Source: a virus
Virus record (IMG/VR): IMGVR_UViG_3300017917_003607
Span: 47,692-111,691 of that record
DNA: 64,000 bases
Strand: one strand, 5' to 3'
Notes under the pieces: model-generated
The model's input: only the letters and a program-made list of their open reading frames with translations
Database searches by the model: none
What the model was told of the DNA's origin: nothing
Shown: in pieces, positions 7,872 through 16,763 of the stretch
Position numbering within the stretch: the first letter of the stretch is position 1
Layout of the letters: every line of letters starts with the position of its first letter
Translations under genes and position numbers: made by a program

Positions 7872-9434
7872 ATGAAATTGAAAAAGTTAGAATCCGAAAT
7901 TGAAGAACTACAAAGTATAATCGAAGGTACCGAAAACACACAAGAAATACTTCAAGAGCAACAAAAAGAAATTATTAACGAAATGAAGAAAATAGGTATT
8001 GAAAAATTACCTTACTCTTATTCTTCACTCCAACGATTCATTGACCCAAAAACAATGAATATCCACTATAACAAACATTACAAAGGATATGTGGATAAAC
8101 TAAACAAAGCATTAGAAAAACAAAAAGACAACGATTTAGACCTCGAAGAGATAGTTAAAGGTATTTCTCGTTTTAGTAAAACCGTTAGAAATAATGCTGG
8201 TGGGGCTTTTAACCACGCATTGTTTTGGAAAATGTTAACACCAAAAAAACAAAAGATTAAAGGTGAAATTTTAGAAAAAATCATTAAAGATTTTGGTTCA
8301 TACGAAGAATTTAAAAAACAGTTCATTGAAAAATCAAAATTAAATTTTGGTTCAGGTTGGTGTTGGTTGGTTATTACAAAAACAGGTAAATTAAAAATTG
8401 TAACCACGCCAAATCAAGACAATCCATTAATGAATGTTATTAAAGATGGCGGATACCCACTTTTGGGGTTAGACCTTTGGGAACACGCATATTATCTTAG
8501 ATATCAAAACAAAAAAGATGAATATATTGAAAAGTTTTTTTTAGTTGTTAATTGGGAATTTGTAAATTCTCTATATACGGCAAAAACCGAGAAGAAATTA
8601 AATGAAGAAAAATTAGTATCACAAATTTTAACAGAAGAACAAAGAAGTATGGGATGTAATTCATCACAAGTGAAACAAATTAACAGATTGTTTTCAACAA
8701 ACCCACAAGTAAAATACAAGTTTATGAACACCATTAACACAATATTAAAAAGTGTTTATGCCGAATATTGGAAAGAAAAAGACGAATATGAACCAGGTTC
8801 TATGTCAGGAATATATGATTTTGGTACCAAAGGACGTTCAGTTTTAAATAAACTAAACACAAACTACAGTTCATTTTGTATTTTAATGAACGACCTCAAT
8901 ATTTTTTTAATTTCAAAAGAAAAACAACCAATTATGTTCTCTATGAACAATAAAGAACAACAACTACAAGAGGTTGAAAGATTTTGTAACTATTTGGAGT
9001 TACTCAAAGATAGAATTTTTAATTTGTCTACATCGAAAACATTCCAAGAAATTTTCAAAAAATTAAAAGAGACTGACCAAAGAGGTGAAAAAAGAGAAGA
9101 CGATACGGTAATACAACTTAAAAAAATATTCAAAACCGATAAAGTTGAAAAAATTGGTGGTCTTGGGAATGAAGAAGATATGATTTCAGGTGTAGACGCA
9201 ATTATTGATGTTAATGGTGAAAGGAAAACCGCACAAATTAAACCATTTAGTTACACTAAAGACATCTCAGATAATGAAGTTATGGTATTTGGTGCTAGTG
9301 CACCTAAAAAATACAAAACCGATTTTATTGTTTTTAATAACCCAAGTAGAACTTTGGTTTTTAAAAATCAAGGAACAAAAATATTAGACGGAAATTACGT
9401 TTTTCCAAAAGAAAGCGAAATTAAATCTGTTTAA
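7872..9434 (+). CDS. Fe/Mn superoxide dismutase fused to a predicted PD-(D/E)XK-like C-terminal domain
   Basis: 520 aa. Residues 1-45 are a predicted coiled coil. Residues about 46-236 are a full Fe/Mn-SOD: L-P-Y-S-Y, T-M-N-I-H-Y-N-K-H-Y, N-N-A-G-G-A-F-N-H-A-L-F-W, F-G-S-G-W-C-W-L, P-N-Q-D-N-P-L-M and L-G-L-D-L-W-E-H-A-Y-Y. Metal ligands His65, His115, Asp201 and His205 are all present, and Gln182 in N-Q-D plus the G-G before N-H point to the Mn or cambialistic subtype. SOD turns superoxide into oxygen and hydrogen peroxide. Residues about 240-520 are extra. Within them S-G-V-D-A-I-I (Asp442) and A-Q-I-K (Gln455, Lys457) resemble the D...(D/E/Q)xK core of PD-(D/E)XK nucleases, followed by the strand T-D-F-I-V-F. 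A late-type element and a connector gene downstream suggest it could be a virion component. SOD call firm; nuclease call tentative. Confidence 0.9.
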   Translation: MKLKKLESEIEELQSIIEGTENTQEILQEQQKEIINEMKKIGIEKLPYSYSSLQRFIDPKTMNIHYNKHYKGYVDKLNKALEKQKDNDLDLEEIVKGISRFSKTVRNNAGGAFNHALFWKMLTPKKQKIKGEILEKIIKDFGSYEEFKKQFIEKSKLNFGSGWCWLVITKTGKLKIVTTPNQDNPLMNVIKDGGYPLLGLDLWEHAYYLRYQNKKDEYIEKFFLVVNWEFVNSLYTAKTEKKLNEEKLVSQILTEEQRSMGCNSSQVKQINRLFSTNPQVKYKFMNTINTILKSVYAEYWKEKDEYEPGSMSGIYDFGTKGRSVLNKLNTNYSSFCILMNDLNIFLISKEKQPIMFSMNNKEQQLQEVERFCNYLELLKDRIFNLSTSKTFQEIFKKLKETDQRGEKREDDTVIQLKKIFKTDKVEKIGGLGNEEDMISGVDAIIDVNGERKTAQIKPFSYTKDISDNEVMVFGASAPKKYKTDFIVFNNPSRTLVFKNQGTKILDGNYVFPKESEIKSV

Positions 9435-9441
9435 TATTTAT
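9435..9441 (+). promoter_or_regulatory. TATTTAT late-promoter-like element, 5-base spacing
   Basis: TATTTATAATAAATG: the heptamer ends 5 bases before ATG 9447, overlapping the end of the SOD-fusion gene by no bases. Confidence 0.6.
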
Positions 9442-9446
9442 AATAA

Positions 9447-10574
9447 ATGGCAGTAATACAAGAACCCGAAAGAAGTAAATTATACAGACGTATCCGTAAT
9501 CTTCTTGGTGCACCTGTTAGGGGTGTTGAATTGGAGGACGAACAAATGGATGCATTGTTAGAGTTGGCTATAGGAGACTATACTCAATATGTTTTAAATT
9601 GGTTAATTGACGCTCAATGGACATCTCTTAATGGTTTGAATTTGGATGAGCGTTCAGTGGCAAATGCTTTGATTACTCGTAGTTTAGATTGGGAAACTCA
9701 ATACACATACGCTTATTCAAAAATAGTAGGGTTACAAGCTGGCGGACCATGGGTATTAAAAAAGGATTATTTTGATTTAGTCCCTAATCAACAATTATAC
9801 GAGATACCTGCTGGTAGAGAAATCAATGAGTTGTTATGGTTTCAAAGAGCCGAATTAAATGACACGTTTTTTGACCCATTTATGGGTGGATTGTATGGGT
9901 TTGGAGGTACTGGATTAGGAGGTCCTGCAGGATACTCACAGTTTGGTGTTGGTGGTAGTTATTTTATGATGCCAGCATTTGATGTTCTGTTGAGAATGGC
10001 GGACAGAAATATAAAACAGAGAATCATAATTGGTGATTTAACTTATAGAATAACCGCAGCTCCTGATGGTAAAAAAATAGTTCATTTGTACAACGTACCT
10101 GGTGGGAGATTTGATTTTTCAAACATTTCTTTTAATAAATACAGATGTTGGTATTGGTATTATGATACTACAGATGCAGATAGAGATGATTGTTTGAAAA
10201 AAAATCCAGACATTGTTAAACTACCTTCAGATGTTCCTTTGGATGAATTAAGTTGGTCTGAATTGAATACTCCCGCACAACAATGGGTGAGACGTTGGTT
10301 TACCGCCTATTGTAAAGAAACCTTATCACGAATTTGGGGTAAGTATCAAGGAAATATTAAAACACCCGATTCTGAACTTACTTTGGATTATGCATCATTA
10401 GCCACTGAGGCTAAAGATGAAAAATTAAAATTAATGGAGGATTTAACGGGTCCTGAAGGCACTCTCACAAGGCTCAGACCTGACAAAGTCATGGAAAGAG
10501 AGGCTTTAATTGCTGAAAACTTAAATAAACAACTTAAGTTTAGAGCTTTTCCTGGTAATTTTTATGTAATATAA
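9447..10574 (+). CDS. putative neck / head-to-tail connector protein
   Basis: 375 aa, beginning MAVIQEPERSKLYRRIRNLL then G-A-P-V-R-G-V-E-L-E-D-E-Q-M-D-A-L-L-E-L-A-I-G-D-Y. An N-terminal helical segment of this kind (short repeated helix, L-e-d-e-q...a..A...y) is typical of connector/neck proteins that form rings at the portal, such as the gp13 class of T4-like phages. A Gly-rich loop (residues 145-170), aromatic clusters and a charged helical C-terminus follow. The late-type element 5 bases upstream supports a structural role. The specific gp13 equivalence is not proven by any motif I can see. Confidence 0.5.
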   Translation: MAVIQEPERSKLYRRIRNLLGAPVRGVELEDEQMDALLELAIGDYTQYVLNWLIDAQWTSLNGLNLDERSVANALITRSLDWETQYTYAYSKIVGLQAGGPWVLKKDYFDLVPNQQLYEIPAGREINELLWFQRAELNDTFFDPFMGGLYGFGGTGLGGPAGYSQFGVGGSYFMMPAFDVLLRMADRNIKQRIIIGDLTYRITAAPDGKKIVHLYNVPGGRFDFSNISFNKYRCWYWYYDTTDADRDDCLKKNPDIVKLPSDVPLDELSWSELNTPAQQWVRRWFTAYCKETLSRIWGKYQGNIKTPDSELTLDYASLATEAKDEKLKLMEDLTGPEGTLTRLRPDKVMEREALIAENLNKQLKFRAFPGNFYVI

Positions 10575-10909
10575 TGGCAGTTTTACGAAGTATACCATCA
10601 AAAAAAATAGTAAATGGTCACGAGATAACCACATCAGAAAATTTACTAATATCAGAATCATTTTACAAAACAAATGGTGAATATGCAATTGTAATAAAAG
10701 GAGTTGATTTCTGTGAATTAATTTTAAATAGTGATACTTCAGACCACGTTGTTGTAAAAGCTTTGACACATGTTTTAATTAAACCCGATAAAAACAAAAT
10801 TGATGAGGAATACGATGAAGTAGAAATCAACAAAGGTGCTTGTGTCGAGTTCTACTTCATGGGTGGTTGTTGGTATATCCTTTCCTCAGACGGACTCAAA
10901 TTGAGTTAA
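10574..10909 (+). CDS. hypothetical small protein, 111 aa, probably structural
   Basis: Beta-rich product beginning MAVLRSIPSKKIVNGHEITT, with alternating hydrophobic strands (A-I-V-I-K-G-V, V-V-V-K-A-L-T-H-V-L-I) and F-Y-F-M-G-G-C-W-Y-I-L near the end. It is translationally coupled (TAATG) to the connector gene, so a small virion protein is likely. Its 3' end overlaps the convergent DNA polymerase gene by 24 bases. No family recognised. Confidence 0.5.
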   Translation: MAVLRSIPSKKIVNGHEITTSENLLISESFYKTNGEYAIVIKGVDFCELILNSDTSDHVVVKALTHVLIKPDKNKIDEEYDEVEINKGACVEFYFMGGCWYILSSDGLKLS

Positions 10910-13618
10910 CTTGTCTTCCCAACCTTCTTCAGCTAATTCGTATATGTAATTTGGTTCTAATCCTCTTTTATTCCAATATTTAACCTCATCAGGTGATATA
11001 ATCAAAACGTCTTCATCAAGTCTATCTTGGTCACCATCACCTAATGGATATCCATTCACTAATTCACATTGTTCTTTAGTGTAAAACTCTCTTTTAGTTG
11101 GGTCATCAATTAATAAAGTTTCTCTAACATCATCTTTAAAAACAACCATTAAAGGTTCTAATCTTTTGTTAAATGTAGCAACCGCTCTAGGTACATTATA
11201 CTCCCCAACCATATCGGGATTTTTTTCTAACTCATCATTTTCTAATCTGTAACAATTTATTTGAATTGTGTCACCTTTCTTTTGAACGTCACCATGAGAT
11301 GCTCTTGAGCCATTATTAACGTAATAAATCACATCCCCCAAATTAACATTAAGACCATCTCTAATTGCCAATTCCATATGTGCCATCCGAGACATCAGAT
11401 TTCCTGCTTTTGTCTTTTGAGTACATCTTGTTCTGTAATCGTCTAAACTAAGTTTTACCTTCGCTCTTGAAGCAATCAACTTAAGAGGGATTTTCATACT
11501 AACAATTTTTTCCAAATACTCATAGTAATACTCAACAAATTCTTGTCCCTTACCATTTAGTAAAAGTTTCAAACCTTTATCCAAAAATTCTTCAATATAT
11601 AGAGGTAGTTTCTTTGATTTAATTGTATTGCCAACAAGTTTGATTTTTCCTTTATCGGTCATAAGAGCGTAGTTTTTACGAGCCACGTTAATACATGATG
11701 GCCAAACACCATCGTTATCTAAAGCCATTTCACCTCTCATGAATATGTCATTATATTCGGCAATATCGGCAGCGGCTCCTGTATATTCTTTACCCTCTTT
11801 AACTTTCCAATTGTTTCCACGACCAATATACTTGCGAGTCTCAATATCAGAAGGTGCGGAGAAGTTTACACCGTCCGTGTCCATTACAAGTGGTTGATAA
11901 CCACGAGTCATGAAGAATTTAATCATTTGACGTAGGTACTGTCTACCTGTACAGGTAATTTGTTCTCCCATGTACATATCACCCCAATGAAACACCTGAG
12001 GAGCGGATAAAGCACCGAACATTGAGTTAATAAAAATCTTAATTGGTAACTGTTTGTTTGAATATGTTTCAGAAAGTTTTGGGTCTGTTTTTTCGTATTT
12101 TTCCGCCAATTCTTTATAGTGAATACGGGTGTCACGGAAATATTTTAACATTCCTTTCATTGCACCTGTTACATCACATTTTGGAAACACATCGTGAACC
12201 AATTGAATTGATGGATATAGTGAACTAAAGTCAAGTTTCAATACGTTAGTTGAGTAACCAACTTTTAGTAATCGTGACAAACCACCAACAAAGTCTGTCT
12301 TACCTTGTTTTTCAGGAATAGCCAAACCATGTTTGTAAGACCACGCAACCATCAACATTTTCCAAAGAGTTGCAGTACCCATAGTAGATACACGTTCATA
12401 AGTTGTTGGAATCATGGATGCAAGTAAGAAAGATGCTTGGTTAAATTCTTTATCAACCAACAGAGTTTCTTCCAAGTCATCATCAAGATATCTTTCAACT
12501 ATATTATCACCCGTGGTCTTAAGGTAAGTGTCACTTCTTCGAGAACAAATGTCATCAATTTTTGGGTCCAAACCAACCTTTTTGTAATTACCATTCTTAA
12601 TATTTAACCAATATTCTTCTTTCTTTTTATATAAAGAACCAATATCTGTGTGCTGAATATAAACACGGTCCTCAGCTTCGAGGTCCAAATATTGTGTAAT
12701 ATATTTCAAACCAGCGGCTTTAATGTTGGAGTTAATTGCTTGTGCTCTACGAACAGAGTGTAGGATATCAATTACATTATATCCCCAAATTGAAGTTTGT
12801 TGATAATCTTCTATTTCGTTAGCTAACTTAAGTATTTGCTTTGTTTGAGTTATACTCTTTTCAGGATTGAGTGAGTGACACACTTTTTTTATATCCAAAC
12901 CAAGAGCTTTACATCTTTCAAATATCCAATACCAGTCAAAGTTAAATGAGTTATATCCACCAATAATTGAAGGTCTAAGTTCATCAATTACTTTGAAAAA
13001 TTCAATGATACCTTCTCTTTCTTGGTCTTCTTCCATACATTCAATCACCCTGTGGTAACCCTTGTTTGTTTTTAATCCAATCATGAATATACGACCATCC
13101 TTTGGTTCAAGTGAGGTCGTTTCTAAGTCAAATACCAATCGAGTTACTTCATCGTAATCTGCAAAACCTTTGAATAATCGTTTTTCTTTCTGAACTAAGA
13201 ATTGTTCTACGGGCGGTAACATCAAGATTTTATCTTTCATTTTTTCACCCCAAGGGTCTAACCCTCCATCCCTAAAAAATTGAATTAGAGTCCTATATCC
13301 TTTGAGTGATTTAACCATAAATGTAAGACCTCTTTCAAGTCTCTCATCACCCATAGTTTCAAGTTTGTCAATTACAATACCATACTTGGTCATTGCTTCT
13401 TTTTGTAAACCTTTAGAACCTTGATAAAAGTTTAATCCTCGTAAATCACCAACCCATGCAAAAGCAACAAAAGTATCCCTTTGAATGACTTTTCCCTTAC
13501 CAGGAATTTCTTTAATTTTGTAAATGTAGTCTGATTGATAATCGAATTCTATCGATGTGATGAATTCTTCGGGGTCAGCACCCTCCAAAAACTGCTTAAT
13601 TTCTTCTTGTGATATCAT
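10886..13618 (-). CDS. 43: family B DNA polymerase (T4 gp43-like)
   Basis: 910 aa with proofreading exonuclease and polymerase domains in family B order. Exo I is F-D-L-E-T (Asp164, Glu166); Exo II includes Y-N-S-F-N-F-D-W; Exo III candidate Y-N-V-I-D-I-L. Polymerase motif A is L-D-F-S-S-L-Y-P-S-I, motif B includes K-I-F-I-N-S-M-F-G, and motif C is M-D-T-D-G, all intact. This is the replicative polymerase. It stands alone on the minus strand between plus-strand structural genes and a minus-strand fibre cluster. A 92-base leader separates it from the next minus gene and carries an AGGAAAATATG Shine-Dalgarno-like start. Confidence 0.95.
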   Translation of the reverse strand: MISQEEIKQFLEGADPEEFITSIEFDYQSDYIYKIKEIPGKGKVIQRDTFVAFAWVGDLRGLNFYQGSKGLQKEAMTKYGIVIDKLETMGDERLERGLTFMVKSLKGYRTLIQFFRDGGLDPWGEKMKDKILMLPPVEQFLVQKEKRLFKGFADYDEVTRLVFDLETTSLEPKDGRIFMIGLKTNKGYHRVIECMEEDQEREGIIEFFKVIDELRPSIIGGYNSFNFDWYWIFERCKALGLDIKKVCHSLNPEKSITQTKQILKLANEIEDYQQTSIWGYNVIDILHSVRRAQAINSNIKAAGLKYITQYLDLEAEDRVYIQHTDIGSLYKKKEEYWLNIKNGNYKKVGLDPKIDDICSRRSDTYLKTTGDNIVERYLDDDLEETLLVDKEFNQASFLLASMIPTTYERVSTMGTATLWKMLMVAWSYKHGLAIPEKQGKTDFVGGLSRLLKVGYSTNVLKLDFSSLYPSIQLVHDVFPKCDVTGAMKGMLKYFRDTRIHYKELAEKYEKTDPKLSETYSNKQLPIKIFINSMFGALSAPQVFHWGDMYMGEQITCTGRQYLRQMIKFFMTRGYQPLVMDTDGVNFSAPSDIETRKYIGRGNNWKVKEGKEYTGAAADIAEYNDIFMRGEMALDNDGVWPSCINVARKNYALMTDKGKIKLVGNTIKSKKLPLYIEEFLDKGLKLLLNGKGQEFVEYYYEYLEKIVSMKIPLKLIASRAKVKLSLDDYRTRCTQKTKAGNLMSRMAHMELAIRDGLNVNLGDVIYYVNNGSRASHGDVQKKGDTIQINCYRLENDELEKNPDMVGEYNVPRAVATFNKRLEPLMVVFKDDVRETLLIDDPTKREFYTKEQCELVNGYPLGDGDQDRLDEDVLIISPDEVKYWNKRGLEPNYIYELAEEGWEDKLTQFESV

Positions 13619-13710
13619 ATTTTCCTTTCCGAGTGGTGTATTAGCTGCCGTGGTTCACGACATTTACCTTACTCATTCATGGATAAATATAATTTGGTGA
13701 AGTTGTATTA
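13619..13710 (-). promoter_or_regulatory. DNA polymerase leader with hairpin and SD-like site
   Basis: Minus-strand leader of 92 bases. It contains a TATTTAT element (13683-13689, 64 bases from the ATG), a short inverted repeat CGTG-AAC-CACG, and GGAAAGGAAAATATG at the start codon. T4 gene 43 is known to be translationally autoregulated by polymerase binding a leader hairpin. The hairpin here is not the T4 one; whether it is an operator is speculative. Confidence 0.35.
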
Positions 13711-14091
13711 TCAACAACAGTATTGAGTTTTTATAAACGAATCTGTTACGTTTATGTATAGGTTTTCTCTTATTGGAACAATTAGTTCACCCTGAGATGT
13801 TGTCACACTAAATTCCCCTAAAAATCTACCTGTAGATTTTGTGTCTTTATCTGTGAACTGATAATAGATATAATATTCTGTTGGTGCATCAGGATTATCC
13901 AATATTTTTTCAACAATATATGCGGGTTTGGATGCAATCTTTAAAACACCATCACCTTCATTTCTCATCGAAAATGTTATAACTGCATTTTCCAAATCCT
14001 CCATAAAATTACGAAAATCATTTCTACCATCCTTAACTATTTGCATTTTAAGAATAGGAAGAGTAGCACCTTTTTTGATAAAAAATTCCAT
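13711..14091 (-). CDS. BppU-like baseplate/fibre-associated structural protein
   Basis: 126 aa. The order F-I-K-K-G-A-T-L-P-I-L-K-M-Q-I, then A-V-I-T-F-S-M-R-N-E-G-D-G, then Y-Y-Q-F-T-D-K-D-T and G-R-F-L-G-E-F-S-V resembles the N-terminal beta-sandwich of phage baseplate upper proteins (BppU class), which anchor receptor-binding modules. It lies 35 bases after the Thr-Pro fibre gene in transcription order. ATG 14091 is 5 bases after a TATTTAT element. Fold assignment is pattern-based. Confidence 0.5.
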   Translation of the reverse strand: MEFFIKKGATLPILKMQIVKDGRNDFRNFMEDLENAVITFSMRNEGDGVLKIASKPAYIVEKILDNPDAPTEYYIYYQFTDKDTKSTGRFLGEFSVTTSQGELIVPIRENLYINVTDSFIKTQYCC

Positions 14092-14096
14092 TATAT

Positions 14097-14103
14097 ATAA
14101 ATA
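14097..14103 (-). promoter_or_regulatory. TATTTAT late-promoter-like element, 5-base spacing
   Basis: Sense-strand TATTTATATATAATG; heptamer ends 5 bases before ATG 14091. Confidence 0.6.
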
Positions 14104-14126
14104 TTATGTTTTGTTAATTAAAAATT

Positions 14127-16763
14127 CTATCCAATATTTAATCTTAATGTTCCTGCGTTGGCACCACTACCCCAAGTATAGTCATATGTTCCTGTGGTTA
14201 CACCTAAGGTTGATAATGTTTTTCCTGTAAAAGTTGATTGAGTTGTTAAAGTCGTATTTGAAGTGTATCCTGAAGGAACCACTAAATAATATATTAGTCC
14301 TTGTTTAATAACACTTACTAAATCTCCGCTACCAGAATTAGCATTTGTAAGACCTGAAACACCAAAATTAGTTGGGAATGTAAGTGTTGAACCCGTGTAT
14401 AAATCAACAGGTTTTGTTGAAATACCCGTTCCTGAGCTAAGTGATGCGGTATTTGGAGTTACAAAACTATTAAAATTACCAGATTGTCTATAAGTCAAAT
14501 TAGTGAGATTAAACTTACCCGTACCCGATAATATTACATCAGAACCAGATTCAAATAACCTCATTTCAAATGAAGAACCCGACACACTTGTACTACTTGG
14601 TGTTGGAGTAATTGTGTTTGTTGGTGTCACACTGGGTGTATTGGTTGGTGTATTAGTTGGTGTATCTGTAATTGTAGGGGTTATTGAAGGAGTTACAGAA
14701 CTTGTTGGAGTATTAGTTGGTGTTTCAGTTGGCGTTACCGTAGGAGTTGGGGTTATCCCACCATTAATTGTTAAACTCACATAAACAGTTACTCCCGTAA
14801 CCCATTCGGTTGTTGCGGATTGTATTAAAATTGCACTTCCTGAAGGTGTTCCAAGAGGTGGCACTCCAATCCCTGTTCCAAACACAAATCCAGTTCCAGG
14901 AACGCCAGGAGGTGTACCTGTATTGCCCGACCAAAACTTGAATGCGTTTGTATCTCCTGAATAAATTGCTGTACTTCCTGTTTGACTTAAAGTAATTGTA
15001 ATACTTTGTCCTGTAAATCCTGAAAAATAATTAGTTCTGTCAGTATTGGTAGTATCAATTGAATTAAAGTAAAAACCGTTTCCTGTGATTGAGAATACGT
15101 TAGGGTCTGTTGTACCAGTTTGTCCACCCAATGCTTGTTCTGTCATAATTGTATTTCCTGATGATGGGAAATTATACGGAAGAACAATTAAATTATATCC
15201 ATAACCCGTTACAGGTATTGGTGTTGATGTTGGTGTTGGTGTATTGGTTGGAGTTACAGTACTCGTAGGAGTTTCTGTTACAGTTGGTGTTACAGTACTT
15301 GTAGGGGTTTCTGTCACAGTTGGAGTATTAGTTGGTGTGCTGGTTGGTGTATCTGTAATTGTAGGAGTTATAGATGGTGTTATCGAACTTGTTGGAGTAT
15401 TGGTTGGTGTATCTGTAATTGTAGGAGTTATAGAAGGTGTTATCGAACTTGTTGGGGTATTGGTTGGTGTGATGGTTGGGGTATTTGTAATTGTAGGAGT
15501 TATTGAAGGTGTTATAGAACTTGTTGGGGTAATTGTGGTTGTACTTGTTGGGGTATTTGTAATTGTGGGGGTTGCGGAAGGTGTTATAGAATTTGTTGGT
15601 GTATTGGTTGGTGTTGTTGACGGAGTTATTGTATTAGTTGGACTAACTGTTGGTGTGTTGGTTGGGGTTTGAGTTGGCGTCTTAGTTGGTGTTGGAGTTG
15701 GTGTTGGTGACGGGCACATTCCCAAATCAACAATTGTTAAAGAATTAACACCGCCAGTTCTAACAATACTATTTTTCTTAGCACATAGATAAAAATCAGG
15801 ATTTGGTCCTAATATATTACCACTGATTAGGTTACCATCACAATCTATATATGAATAAATTACACTACCTAATATTGAGTCGTTAATTAATTGGTATCTC
15901 TCACAACCTTGATAATTAATTGTAGACGTAACACTAGGTGTGATTGTTGGGGTTTGAGTTGGTGTTTTTGTTACCGTTGATGTGACTGTCTGAGTTAATG
16001 TTTGTGTCGGTGTTGGGGTTGGTGTTGGCGTAATCATTTGATTAACGGAAATACTAACATAAACTGTTTGACCTGTCACCCACTGTGTTGTTGCTGATTG
16101 TATCAAAACGGCATTTCCTGAAGGTGTATTAGATGGTGGTACACCTATTCTAGTACCGAAAACAAAACCAGATTTACCTGATGTTGACCAATATTTAAAT
16201 GAACTTGTGTCCCCTGAGTAAATCGCCACACTTCCACCTTGATTTAAAGTAATTGTAACACTTTGACCCGTAAAATTCGAGAAATAACTTGTTCTATCAA
16301 TACCATTTATATCAATACTATTAAAGTAAATTCCTCTTGAATTGGTGGCTAATATATTTGGGTTAGTACTACCTGTTGAGATACCAACCGCGTTATTCAT
16401 GAATGTATTTCCAGTTGTTGGGAAATCTATTGGTAGGGCAACAAGATTATAACCAATTGGTGAAGGTGTTGAAGTTGGTGTGCTACTTATTGTTGGTGTT
16501 ATTGTTGGTGTTACGGTTGTATTTGGTGTTGGGGTTGGAGATGGATTAACACCTGTAATATTCAGAACAAACGTTTGGTCAGTACCTGAAAAATATAAAA
16601 ATACTTTACCTTGTGGGGTACCATCGGCAGGAAAGTAATCGAATGGAATAGTTTCAGGACCTAAAATAGTTGTTTGATTTGTTGAATTATCTAAAAAACT
16701 AACAATACATGTTTTTCCACTATAGGTGTTACTTTCAACTCTAAATCCGTAATCGTTTGCCAT
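14127..16763 (-). CDS. Thr-Pro-linker modular tail fibre/adhesin
   Basis: 878 aa built from globular beta modules joined by Thr-Pro-rich linkers. Residues 1-73 form the N-terminal module. A ~140-residue module occurs twice (104-240 and 523-667), each starting Y-N-L and containing Y-F-N-S-I-D, F-T-G-Q-S, I-Y-S-G-D-T and V-F-G-T-x-I-G-V-P-P. A Cys-bearing module lies at 283-350 and a C-terminal domain at 726-878. Linkers of P-T-x-T-P-T type lie at 74-102, 244-281, 351-515 and 670-724. This is the architecture of an extended surface fibre; the mucin-like linkers could carry O-glycans. Its start overlaps the stop of the next gene upstream (TAATG). Function inferred from architecture. Confidence 0.7.
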   Translation of the reverse strand: MANDYGFRVESNTYSGKTCIVSFLDNSTNQTTILGPETIPFDYFPADGTPQGKVFLYFSGTDQTFVLNITGVNPSPTPTPNTTVTPTITPTISSTPTSTPSPIGYNLVALPIDFPTTGNTFMNNAVGISTGSTNPNILATNSRGIYFNSIDINGIDRTSYFSNFTGQSVTITLNQGGSVAIYSGDTSSFKYWSTSGKSGFVFGTRIGVPPSNTPSGNAVLIQSATTQWVTGQTVYVSISVNQMITPTPTPTPTQTLTQTVTSTVTKTPTQTPTITPSVTSTINYQGCERYQLINDSILGSVIYSYIDCDGNLISGNILGPNPDFYLCAKKNSIVRTGGVNSLTIVDLGMCPSPTPTPTPTKTPTQTPTNTPTVSPTNTITPSTTPTNTPTNSITPSATPTITNTPTSTTTITPTSSITPSITPTITNTPTITPTNTPTSSITPSITPTITDTPTNTPTSSITPSITPTITDTPTSTPTNTPTVTETPTSTVTPTVTETPTSTVTPTNTPTPTSTPIPVTGYGYNLIVLPYNFPSSGNTIMTEQALGGQTGTTDPNVFSITGNGFYFNSIDTTNTDRTNYFSGFTGQSITITLSQTGSTAIYSGDTNAFKFWSGNTGTPPGVPGTGFVFGTGIGVPPLGTPSGSAILIQSATTEWVTGVTVYVSLTINGGITPTPTVTPTETPTNTPTSSVTPSITPTITDTPTNTPTNTPSVTPTNTITPTPSSTSVSGSSFEMRLFESGSDVILSGTGKFNLTNLTYRQSGNFNSFVTPNTASLSSGTGISTKPVDLYTGSTLTFPTNFGVSGLTNANSGSGDLVSVIKQGLIYYLVVPSGYTSNTTLTTQSTFTGKTLSTLGVTTGTYDYTWGSGANAGTLRLNIG
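15219..15713 (-). repeat. Thr-Pro codon repeat tract in fibre gene
   Basis: About 495 bases of degenerate short tandem repeats encoding P-T-N-T-P-T, P-S-I-T-P and similar units (residues 351-515). On the plus strand it reads as GTTGGTGTA-like units. Units such as the block encoding S-S-I-T-P-S-I-T-P-T-I-T recur several times with near-identical DNA, so the tract is likely to vary in length by slippage or recombination. Confidence 0.85.

Noticed and set aside
15244-15672. Plus-strand frame of Val-Gly repeats
   Set aside because: Antisense of the Thr-Pro codon repeats in the fibre gene; has no independent start context.
15219-15713. CRISPR-like repeat array
   Set aside because: Repeats are short, degenerate and in frame with Thr-Pro codons; no unique spacers of constant length.
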